DNA from: CAYYFX01 sp964571855
GTDB taxonomy: Bacteria; ARS69
NCBI GenBank assembly: GCA_964571855.1
Contig: CAZNDO010000003.1
Coordinates: 124,001 to 188,000, forward strand
Reading direction: 5' to 3'
Length of the DNA: 64,000 nucleotides
In this document: in pieces, positions 1-6,837 of the stretch
Position numbering within the stretch: the first letter of the stretch is position 1
Layout of the letters: every line of letters begins with the position of its first letter
Notes under the pieces: generated by a model
The model's database searches: none
What the model was told of the DNA's origin: nothing
What the model saw: only the letters and a program-made list of their open reading frames with translations
Translations under genes and position numbers: made by a program

Positions 1-2
1 CC

Positions 3-1871
3 GCCCTGGACCGCCTCATCAAGGCCTGCCTGACGAAGGACCGCGAGGAGCGCATCCAGACCGCGCACGACGTGCTCCTGCAGCTGCGGTGGATCGCCGA
101 GGGCGGATCGCAGGCGGGCGTGCCGGCGCCGCTGTCGCATCGCCGCCGCACGCGCGAGCGCACGGCGTGGGCCGTGGCCGCCGGGCTCGCGCTCGCGTGC
201 GTGGCGCTCGCGGCGGCGCTCCTCCTGCGGCCGGAGCCGGAGCGGATGACGAAGCGGTTCCGGATCGCCGTCCCCGCGGGGGCGACGGCCGTCGACGGCG
301 TCCAGATCTCGCCGGACGGACGGAACCTCGCGTTCACCGCGGTGGATTCCACGGGCCGCGGCGTGCTGTGGGTCCAGTCGCTGAGCGCGCTGGAGGCCGT
401 GCCGCTGGCCGGCACGGACGGCGCCGGGCGACCCTGGTGGTCGCCGGACGGGCGGCACCTCGCGTACATCGCGCAGGGCAAGCTGCGGAGGATCGCCGTG
501 GCCGGCGGGCCGCCCCAGACGATCTGCGACGCGGGCAGCGGCTTCGACGGCACCTGGGGCAAGGACACCATGCTCTTCGACGGTGGTCCGGGCGATCCCA
601 TCCGCCGCGTGGCGTCGGGGGGAGGCGTGGCGGCCGAGGCGGTCACGCGCGACTCCCTCCCCGTGGGCTGGCCGTCGTTCCTGCCGGACGGGAAGCACTT
701 CCTGTACCTCGTGATCGGCGGCGAGAACGCGCTGATGCTGGGCTCGCTCGACGGAGCGGCGGGCGTGCCGCTGGGCATCACCCGCACCTCGCGCGCGCAG
801 TACGTGCCTCCCGGGTACCTGCTGTTCGTGCGGGACCGCACGCTGCTGGCCCAGCCCTTCGACGCCGCGAAGCGCAGGGTCCGCGGCGAGCCGGTGCCGG
901 TCGCGGAGGACGTGTGGGCGGCGGGAAGCGGTCTCGCGGACTTCTCGGCCTCGAACGAAGGAACCCTCGTGTACCGCACGGGCGGCGGCTACCGGTCCGA
1001 GGCGGTCTGGGTGGACCGCGAGGGGCGGGACCTCGAGCGCGTCGCGGCGGCGTCCGCGTACGCGAACCCCTGCCTCGCTCCCGACGGGAGGCGCTTCGTC
1101 GTGCGGGACTCCGACGCCGAGTCCGGGGACGACGATCTCTGGACCGTCGATCCCGCCCGCGGCACGAAGACGCGGCTCACGTTCGGGGTCCCCAGGGTCA
1201 CCGCCGCCGTGTGGTCCGCCGACGGACAGAGCGTCTACTACTCGTCGGAGGAGAAGGGCGGCGGCCAGGACGTGTTCCGCAAGGCGGCCAGCGGTGCGGG
1301 CGCGAGCGAGCTCGTGTACTCGTCACCGATGGACGACTATGTCTCCGACATCTCGCGGGACGGGAAGTACCTCGCCGTCGTGACGTTCGGCAGCGAGACC
1401 CTCGCGGACATCGTGGCGGTGTCCCTGGAGAACGGGGAAGTGATCCCGATCGCCGTCAGCCCTGCCTGGGAGGGCCCGGCGCGCTTCTCCCCGGACGGGC
1501 GGTGGATCGCGTACGGATCCTCCGAGTCCGGGCGCGAGGAGGTCTACGCGCAGTCGTTCCGCGGCCCGCCCGGGAAGTGGCAGATCTCGAATCAGGGCGG
1601 CGCGACGCCGGCGTGGCGCGGCGACGGCGGCGAGATCTACTACCTGGGTCTCGACAACCGGATCATCGCCGTCGAGGTCTCGGCCGCGGACACCTTCACT
1701 GCGGGCGTGCCGAAACCGCTGTTCGTCACGACGCTCACCGAGGCCGGCTACTGGGGCTTCCTGCCCTCCGCGGATGGGCAGCGGTTCTTCCTCCTGCGCC
1801 CCGAGACGAAGGAGTCCGTGTCCCCCACGCTGATCCTCCTGGACTGGCCGGCGTCGCTGCGGTCGAGCTGA
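3..1871 (+). CDS. Serine/threonine protein kinase with C-terminal TolB/WD40-type propeller (5'-truncated by window edge)
   Basis: Only the end of the gene is present; the reading frame is open from base 3. The first ~30 residues (LDRLIKACLTKDREERI then a helix) look like the last helices of a Hanks-type kinase domain, so the catalytic motifs lie outside the window. A basic stretch (HRRRTRER) and one membrane segment at about residues 55-75 follow. The remaining ~540 residues carry repeated SPDG-type strands (ISPDGRNLAF, WSPDGRHLAYI, FSPDGRWIAYG), typical of a PD40/TolB-like beta-propeller placed outside the membrane. This kinase-TM-propeller plan is common in Acidobacteria and FCB bacteria. 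It presumably senses an extracellular signal through the propeller. It converges on the sulP gene with a gap of only 9 nt. Confidence 0.85.
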   Translation, partial: ALDRLIKACLTKDREERIQTAHDVLLQLRWIAEGGSQAGVPAPLSHRRRTRERTAWAVAAGLALACVALAAALLLRPEPERMTKRFRIAVPAGATAVDGVQISPDGRNLAFTAVDSTGRGVLWVQSLSALEAVPLAGTDGAGRPWWSPDGRHLAYIAQGKLRRIAVAGGPPQTICDAGSGFDGTWGKDTMLFDGGPGDPIRRVASGGGVAAEAVTRDSLPVGWPSFLPDGKHFLYLVIGGENALMLGSLDGAAGVPLGITRTSRAQYVPPGYLLFVRDRTLLAQPFDAAKRRVRGEPVPVAEDVWAAGSGLADFSASNEGTLVYRTGGGYRSEAVWVDREGRDLERVAAASAYANPCLAPDGRRFVVRDSDAESGDDDLWTVDPARGTKTRLTFGVPRVTAAVWSADGQSVYYSSEEKGGGQDVFRKAASGAGASELVYSSPMDDYVSDISRDGKYLAVVTFGSETLADIVAVSLENGEVIPIAVSPAWEGPARFSPDGRWIAYGSSESGREEVYAQSFRGPPGKWQISNQGGATPAWRGDGGEIYYLGLDNRIIAVEVSAADTFTAGVPKPLFVTTLTEAGYWGFLPSADGQRFFLLRPETKESVSPTLILLDWPASLRSS

Positions 1872-1880
1872 CCCAGACCC

Positions 1881-3605
1881 CTAGTCCGCCCGTCTCCCCG
1901 GCGGATGCGACGCGGCTCCCGCGCCCACGATCTCCCGCGCCCGCTCCAGCGCCGACGCGAGGTCCGCGTGCACGGCGTCCGGCCCCAGCCTCTCCAGCAG
2001 CCCCGCCCGCTCCATCGCGAGGCGCGGCTGCGGGTGCACGCCGGTGAGCAGCAGCTTCGTCCCCTGCCTGTGCATCGAGTCCACCACGTCCTCCAGCGCG
2101 CGCAGGCCCGTGGCGTCCACCGCCAGCACGTCGCGCAGCCGCAGGATGAGCACCTTCGGCGGGGACTCCACGCGGCGCAGGGCGTCCTTGAACTTGCTGG
2201 CCGCGCCGAAGAAGAGCGTGCCGTACACCTTGAACTGCTCCACGCCGTCGGGGATGTGCAGCGAGTCCAGCTTCGCCCCCTCCCGCGCGTCCTCCTCCCC
2301 TTCGCCAAGCATGCCGCGCACGTAACCGGCGTCCGTGATCATCGCCATGCGGCGCATGAACAGGAACGACGCCAGCACGATGCCCACCTGCAGCGCCACC
2401 GTGAGGTCCACGAGCACGGTGAGGCCGAACGTGGTCAGCAGCACGAGGACGTCGGAGCGGGGGCTCTTGAAGAGGCGTACGAAGAGCCGCCACTCGCTCA
2501 TGTTGTACGCGATCACGAGAAGGATCCCGGCGAGCGCGGCCATCGGGATGAGCGCCGCCCACTTCCCGAGGAACAGCAGGATGAGGAGCAGGGTGACCGC
2601 GTGCACGATGCCCGCGATCGGCGTGCGGCCGCCGTTGCGGATGTTCGTGGCCGTGCGCGCGATGGCGCCCGTGGCCGGGATGCCGCCGAAGAGCGGCGTG
2701 GCCAGGTTCGCCACGCCCTGCGCCACGAGCTCCATGTTGGAGCGGTGCCGCGTGCCGGCCATGCCGTCCGCCACCACCGCCGACAGGAGCGACTCGATGG
2801 CGCCGAGCAGCGCGATGGAGAGCGCGGGCGACGACAGCTCCGCGAGGCGCGAGAAGTCCAGCACGGGGATGCGCGGCAGGGGCAGGCTGGAGGGGACGGC
2901 GCCGAAGCGGTCGCCGATGGTCTCCACCGGCAGGCGGAAGATGTGGACCACGGCCGTGCACGCGAGCACGGCGATCAGGGCGCCGGGCACGCGCCGCGTG
3001 ACGCGCGGCCACTGCGACACGAGCAGCGCGGAGAGGCCGCCCACGCCGAACGCCCACGGGTTCCAGGTGTGCAGATGCCCCGCGTAGGCAGCCATGCGCG
3101 GGAGGAAGTGCGCGGGGGCCTCGTCGAGCTTCATCCCGAAGAGGTCCGAGAGCTGCGTGCCCGCGATGATCAGCGCGATCCCCGAGGTGAACCCCACGGT
3201 GACGGGATACGGAACGAACTTGATCACGGTGCCGAGCCGCGCGATGCCCATGACCACGAGCAGCACGCCGGCCATGAGGGTGGCCATGGCGAGGCCGTCG
3301 TAGCCGTAGCGCTGGACCACGTCGTACACCAGCACCACGAACGCGCCGGTGGGCCCGCCGATCTGCGTGCGGCTGCCGCCGAGCGCCGAGATCAGGAACC
3401 CGGCCACGATGGCCGTGGCCAGCCCCTGCTCCGGCTTCACCCCGCTGGCGACCGCGAACGCGATGGCCAGCGGCAGGGCGAGGATGCCCACCAGGACGCC
3501 GGCGGCCACGTCCTTCAGGAGCTGGTCGCGCGGGATGCCCTCGCGCAGCGCCGTGACGAGCTTCGGCTCGAGCCGGTCGAGGACGGCGGCCTCGTTACGC
3601 TGCAT
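1881..3605 (-). CDS. SulP family inorganic anion transporter with STAS domain
   Basis: 574 residues from the ATG at 3605; longer upstream starts would add a non-SulP extension. The N-terminal two thirds are hydrophobic with SulP signatures (LPLAIAFAVASGV, GGSRTQIGGPTGAFVVLV, GAIESLLSAVVADGMAG), giving about 10-12 membrane segments. A cytoplasmic STAS domain occupies roughly residues 435-555 and contains the AVDATGLRAL loop, the equivalent of the SpoIIAA phosphorylation loop. The family exchanges or imports sulfate, bicarbonate or other anions; substrate cannot be told from sequence. The gene is divergent from the small gene at 3696, and a TAGAAT -10-like hexamer lies 50 nt upstream of its start. 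No clear Shine-Dalgarno is seen. Confidence 0.9.
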   Translation of the reverse strand: MQRNEAAVLDRLEPKLVTALREGIPRDQLLKDVAAGVLVGILALPLAIAFAVASGVKPEQGLATAIVAGFLISALGGSRTQIGGPTGAFVVLVYDVVQRYGYDGLAMATLMAGVLLVVMGIARLGTVIKFVPYPVTVGFTSGIALIIAGTQLSDLFGMKLDEAPAHFLPRMAAYAGHLHTWNPWAFGVGGLSALLVSQWPRVTRRVPGALIAVLACTAVVHIFRLPVETIGDRFGAVPSSLPLPRIPVLDFSRLAELSSPALSIALLGAIESLLSAVVADGMAGTRHRSNMELVAQGVANLATPLFGGIPATGAIARTATNIRNGGRTPIAGIVHAVTLLLILLFLGKWAALIPMAALAGILLVIAYNMSEWRLFVRLFKSPRSDVLVLLTTFGLTVLVDLTVALQVGIVLASFLFMRRMAMITDAGYVRGMLGEGEEDAREGAKLDSLHIPDGVEQFKVYGTLFFGAASKFKDALRRVESPPKVLILRLRDVLAVDATGLRALEDVVDSMHRQGTKLLLTGVHPQPRLAMERAGLLERLGPDAVHADLASALERAREIVGAGAASHPPGRRAD

Positions 3606-3655
3606 GGTCGGCGCTCGTAGACGGGCCTTTCGTGAAGGGCGCTCGAAGGCGCGGC

Positions 3656-3661
3656 ATTCTA
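3656..3661 (-). promoter_or_regulatory. -10-like hexamer (TAGAAT) for the SulP gene
   Basis: Reads TAGAAT on the minus strand followed by a GC discriminator, 50 nt before the sulP start. No -35 match at 16-18 nt. One of several TAnnnT hexamers found before genes here. Confidence 0.35.
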
Positions 3662-3679
3662 GGGCAGCCCCGGCGACTG

Positions 3680-3688
3680 TGCTAGGCT
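3680..3688 (+). promoter_or_regulatory. Extended -10 element (TGcTAGGCT), possible leaderless promoter
   Basis: TG-n-TAGGCT ends 7 nt before the ATG at 3696, so transcription would start at or next to the start codon. No Shine-Dalgarno lies in between, which fits a leaderless transcript. Confidence 0.35.
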
Positions 3689-3695
3689 CGAATCC

Positions 3696-3953
3696 ATGAA
3701 GCACGAGAGCCGAAGCCGCGACACGTCCGAGGCCGCCGCCGCGAAGGTGGCCGAGATCTACGGGCGCATGTCCCCCGAGCGGAAGCTCCGGCAGGTGGAC
3801 GACGCCATCCGGACCGCGCGGTTCCTCGCCTTCCAGGGGCTGCGCGCCCGGCATCCCGAGGAGCCCGTGGAGCGCCTGCGCCGCCGGCTGCTCGGCCTGG
3901 TGCTCGGGGAGGAGCTGGCGACCCGGGTGTACGGCCCGCTGGATCCGGAATGA
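3696..3953 (+). CDS. Small conserved-looking protein paired with a nucleotidyltransferase
   Basis: 85 residues, highly charged and predicted helical (KVAEIYGRMSPERKLRQVDD, then an Arg-rich HPEEPVERLRRRLLG segment). I do not recognise a named family, though small helical proteins of this kind are often encoded just upstream of nucleotidyltransferase-fold genes. Its TGA overlaps the ATG of the next gene (ATGA at 3950-3953), so the two are translationally coupled. That arrangement resembles a MNT/HEPN-type or AbiE-type two-gene module, but neither HEPN (RxxxxH) nor AbiEi motifs are visible. The start is set by position directly behind a -10 element and lacks a Shine-Dalgarno. Confidence 0.7.
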   Translation: MKHESRSRDTSEAAAAKVAEIYGRMSPERKLRQVDDAIRTARFLAFQGLRARHPEEPVERLRRRLLGLVLGEELATRVYGPLDPE

Positions 3954-4534
3954 CCCCGGAGGAGCCCGAAGCGGTCGTCCTCATCCGGGAGATCGCGGTG
4001 CTGCTGGAGGAATTGGGCATCCCGTACCACCTCGGCGGCTCCCACGCGAGTTCCGTGCATGGGATCCCCCGGCAGACGCAGGACATCGATCTGGTCGTGG
4101 ACCCCACGGAAGAGGCCGTGCGGCGGCTCGTCGACCGGATCCGAAGCGCGTACTACGTGGACCTCGCCGCGGCGCAGGCCGCGCGCGAGCGCCGCGCGAG
4201 CTTCAACCTGATCCACCTCGCCTCCGGCATCAAGATCGACCTGTTCGTCGTGGGCGCCGGCGCCTTCGACCGTTCCGAGTTCGAGCGCGCCCGCTCCCGG
4301 ACGATCGACTTCGGGGGCCAGCGCATCTTCGTCAAGTCCGCCGAGGACACGATCCTGAGGAAGCTCCTCTGGTATCGCGAGGGCGGCGAGGTCTCGGAGC
4401 GCCAGTGGTCCGACGCGTCGGGGATCCTGCGCGCTCAGGCCGGCGCGCTGGACCGCGAGTACCTGGACCGCTGGGCCGGTGTCGTGGGGGTCGAGGACCT
4501 GTGGCGGAGGCTCCAGCAGGCGACGCAGGATTGA
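3950..4534 (+). CDS. Nucleotidyltransferase-fold protein (AbiEii/MNT-like)
   Basis: 194 residues. A helix (VLIREIAVLLEELGIPYHL) leads to GGSHASSVHG at about residues 29-38 and DID at 45-47, the G-S...DxD signature of the polymerase-beta nucleotidyltransferase fold. A third carboxylate is plausible at D97 (GIKIDLFV). The C-terminal half (EDTILRKLLWYREGGEVSERQWSD, split here) matches the usual 'KxxWyr.gg..S.rqw.Di' region of these proteins. Family members transfer nucleotides to proteins or tRNA, some as toxins. The coupled small upstream gene could be its partner. Toxicity is an inference only. Confidence 0.8.
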   Translation: MTPEEPEAVVLIREIAVLLEELGIPYHLGGSHASSVHGIPRQTQDIDLVVDPTEEAVRRLVDRIRSAYYVDLAAAQAARERRASFNLIHLASGIKIDLFVVGAGAFDRSEFERARSRTIDFGGQRIFVKSAEDTILRKLLWYREGGEVSERQWSDASGILRAQAGALDREYLDRWAGVVGVEDLWRRLQQATQD

Positions 4535-4604
4535 AATGGCAGCCCGGTGGGGTCTACCCTCGGTCGTCTCGCCCGCTGGACGCCGACCGGCCGGAGGTGG
4601 TGCC

Positions 4605-5243
4605 ATGCGGATCCCGTATTCGTTGACGATGTCCCTCGTCATTGCCGGGATTGCCGCCCTCCCCATTCCCGCAGCCGTCGTTGCACACGCCACACCGAAC
4701 GAGTCGTCCGACGCCCGATCGGGCTGGCCGGACAGTCTGTACTTCGACATCGCCCTCAGCGCGAGCGCAAGCGACCCGTTCGTGAACAGCGGGCCCGTGA
4801 CGGGATCGACAACCGACATCTACCTCTGGCTCGTGTGCGAGGAAAGCGGCACTTTCGACGACTTCACCGTGTTCGAACTCGCCTTCGCGCCCCCTCCGGG
4901 AGTGGTCAATCTCGGATACGAGCCGATGGCGGGCCTGAACGCGGGCGACGACACGCACATCCTGCAGGCCATCTGCTGCTGCCCAACCTGGCCGCTGGTC
5001 GTGGGGGTGTGGCACGTGGCGAACCCGGTGGCCGGTAGCTACTGCATCGTTCCCGCTCCCAACGGGGCGTTCACCGTTTGGGTCGATTGCAACGACCAAT
5101 GGGGGAGACCGGCACAGGTTCGGCAGATCGGCTACGCCGCGGGCGGCGGCACGGCGACGTGCATCCAGACGGAAGGATTCGCGTGCGGGCCGACGTCGGT
5201 CGAACCCACGTCCTGGGGCCGGCTCAAGACGTTGTACCGCTGA
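4605..5243 (+). CDS. Secreted cysteine-containing protein with a C-terminal GRLKTLYR tail
   Basis: 212 residues from the ATG at 4605, which follows a GGAGG box at 4593-4597. Residues 1-28 form a signal peptide (hydrophobic run, cleavage near VAHA). Residues about 44-178 form a domain also found at the N-terminus of the protein at 27194: matching marks are LSxSxSDP, a YLWLxC strand (C78), a Cys before PT (C124-126), VN at 101-102 and a VDC/VSC strand (C162). The function is unknown. The last 12 residues, PTSWGRLKTLYR, recur almost exactly in the unrelated-looking protein at the right window edge, which suggests a sorting signal. It ends 6 nt from the convergent MoaD-like gene. Confidence 0.75.
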   Translation: MRIPYSLTMSLVIAGIAALPIPAAVVAHATPNESSDARSGWPDSLYFDIALSASASDPFVNSGPVTGSTTDIYLWLVCEESGTFDDFTVFELAFAPPPGVVNLGYEPMAGLNAGDDTHILQAICCCPTWPLVVGVWHVANPVAGSYCIVPAPNGAFTVWVDCNDQWGRPAQVRQIGYAAGGGTATCIQTEGFACGPTSVEPTSWGRLKTLYR

Positions 5244-5249
5244 TCGCGC

Positions 5250-5546
5250 TCACCCCCCCGCCATCGAGGCCACCACGAGGAGCGGCTCCTCCCCCGCCAC
5301 CACGGCCGCCGGCAGTGCCGCCTCCGCCGGCTCTTGCGACAGGTCCTCCTTGCACGCGAAGAAGCGGAGGAACGCCCGGCGGCGGCCCGTGGCGGGGTCG
5401 AAGATCGTCCCCTTGAGCACCGGCCACCGCGCCTCGAGCGCCGCCACGACCGCGGGGATCGTGGCGGGCCCGTCCACCTCCACCGTGACCTCGGCCCCCA
5501 CCTTCGCCAGGTTGCGCAGGTGGTAGGGCAGCAGCACGCGGATCAC
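5250..5546 (-). CDS. MoaD/ThiS family ubiquitin-like protein
   Basis: 98 residues starting at a GTG that overlaps the stop of the upstream BNR gene (GTGA). The order of strands and helix (IRVLLPYHLRNLAKV, VEVDGPATIPAVVAALEARW, LRFFACKEDL, PLLVVASMAGG) fits the beta-grasp fold, and the protein ends in Gly-Gly, the residue pair activated as an acyl-adenylate in MoaD, ThiS and related sulfur carriers. No MoeB, MoaE or ThiF partner is nearby. Its consistent partner here is the BNR propeller gene, so it probably serves that protein or its pathway rather than standard molybdopterin synthesis. Longer upstream starts would lie entirely inside the BNR gene and are rejected. Confidence 0.8.
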   Translation of the reverse strand: MIRVLLPYHLRNLAKVGAEVTVEVDGPATIPAVVAALEARWPVLKGTIFDPATGRRRAFLRFFACKEDLSQEPAEAALPAAVVAGEEPLLVVASMAGG

Positions 5547-6661
5547 TTCAGCGTCTGCACTTCCACGGACAGCACGGGCGGCAGGTCGCGCACGATCGCG
5601 TTCCACGTGTCCCCGCCGTCCGCCGACGCGTACACCTGCCCGCCGGTCGTGCCGAAGTAGATGCCGCACGCGTCCAGCGAGTCCACCGCCATCGCGTCGC
5701 GCAGGACGTTCACGTAGCAGTCCTTCTGCGGCAGGCCCTTCGTGAGCGCCTCCCACTCGTTGCCGCCGGTGCGGCTGCGGTACACGCGCAGCTTCCCCTC
5801 GGGCGGATAGTGCTCGGAGTCGCTCTTGATCGGCACCACGTAGATCGTGTCCGGCTCGTGCGCGTGCACGTCGATGGGAAAGCCGAAGTCGCTCGGCAGG
5901 TTGCCGCTCACCTCGTGCCAGCTCTCGCCCGCGTCGTCGGAGCGCATGACATCCCAGTGCTTCTGCATGAAGAGGACGTCCGGCCGCGACGGGTGCATCG
6001 CGATGCGGTGCACGCAGTGCCCCACCGCGGCATCCGGGTCCGGCAGCGAGTACTCGGTCTTGAGCCCCTTGTTGATCGGGCGCCAGGTCTTCCCGTCGTC
6101 GTCCGTGCGGAACACGCCGGCGGCGGAGATCGCGATGAAAATGCGGCCCGGGTGCTTCGCATCATGAAGGATCGTGTGCAGCCCCATGCCGCCCGCGCCC
6201 GGCTGCCAGTACCGGCCGGAACCGTGCTCGCGCAGGCCGGGCAGCTCGTTCCACGAGGAGCCGCCGTCCGTGGAGCGGAAGTACGCCGCGTCCTCCACGC
6301 CGGCGTCCACGCGATCCGGATCCGTGCGCGACGGCTCCAGATGCCACACGCGCTTGAACTCCCACGGGTGCGGCGTGCCGTCGTACCACTGGTGCGTGCC
6401 GGTGCTGCCCGCGTACGCGAACGTGTTGCCCACCGGCTCCCAGGTCTTCCCGCCGTCGTCCGAGCGCTGGATCACCTGCCCGTGCCAGCCGGTCCACTGC
6501 GCGGCCCAGATGCGGTCCGGGTTCGCCGGCGATCCCTTCACGTGGAAGATCTCCCAGCCGGCGAAGTGCGGGCCGTCCACGGTCCAGTCCGTGCGGCGGC
6601 CGTCGGAGGAGAGGACGAACGCGCCCTTGCGCGTCCCCACGAGCACACGAACACGACTCAT
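5543..6661 (-). CDS. BNR/sialidase-like beta-propeller protein
   Basis: 372 residues from the ATG at 6661, preceded by AAGGAG at a good distance. Repeated Asp-box motifs (SDDGGKTWEPV, STDGGSSWNEL, TDDDGKTWRPI, SDDAGESWHEV, SADGGDTWNAI) mark a BNR propeller of the type annotated as exo-alpha-sialidase or VPS10-like. There is no signal peptide: the protein starts MSRVRVLVGTRKGAFVL, so it is probably cytoplasmic. Sialidase catalytic residues (Arg triad, Tyr-Glu pair) are not evident, so enzymatic sialidase activity should not be assumed. It is coupled by a 4-nt overlap to the MoaD/ThiS-like gene, and a TATAGT -10-like hexamer lies 51 nt upstream. Confidence 0.85.
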   Translation of the reverse strand: MSRVRVLVGTRKGAFVLSSDGRRTDWTVDGPHFAGWEIFHVKGSPANPDRIWAAQWTGWHGQVIQRSDDGGKTWEPVGNTFAYAGSTGTHQWYDGTPHPWEFKRVWHLEPSRTDPDRVDAGVEDAAYFRSTDGGSSWNELPGLREHGSGRYWQPGAGGMGLHTILHDAKHPGRIFIAISAAGVFRTDDDGKTWRPINKGLKTEYSLPDPDAAVGHCVHRIAMHPSRPDVLFMQKHWDVMRSDDAGESWHEVSGNLPSDFGFPIDVHAHEPDTIYVVPIKSDSEHYPPEGKLRVYRSRTGGNEWEALTKGLPQKDCYVNVLRDAMAVDSLDACGIYFGTTGGQVYASADGGDTWNAIVRDLPPVLSVEVQTLK

Positions 6662-6711
6662 GCGGAACTCCTTCGGGAGGCGGGGAAGGAACCGGCGGGG
6701 CGAACGCCGGG

Positions 6712-6717
6712 ACTATA
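6712..6717 (-). promoter_or_regulatory. -10-like hexamer (TATAGT) for the BNR-MoaD pair
   Basis: TATAGT on the minus strand, 5/6 match to TATAAT, in otherwise very GC-rich DNA, 51 nt before the BNR start codon. No recognisable -35. Confidence 0.4.
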
Positions 6718-6798
6718 CCCGCGGGGGCGGGCGCGGGGCGACGGACGGGCAGCGCGCGGCCGGCGAGGCTGTCCACTGCCGGCGCACGGCCGCGCGCA

Positions 6799-6807
6799 TG
6801 GTAGACT
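6799..6807 (+). promoter_or_regulatory. Extended -10 element (TGgTAGACT) for malQ
   Basis: TG-n-TAGACT located 30 nt before the malQ GTG, which has its own GAGGTGAT Shine-Dalgarno between. Confidence 0.35.
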
Positions 6808-6837
6808 GCCGCGCCCTGAATTCGCCGAGGTGATCCC

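Noticed and set aside
5543..6661. Exo-alpha-sialidase as the name for the BNR gene
   Set aside because: Asp-boxes are present but the catalytic Arg triad and Tyr/Glu of sialidases are not seen and there is no signal peptide.
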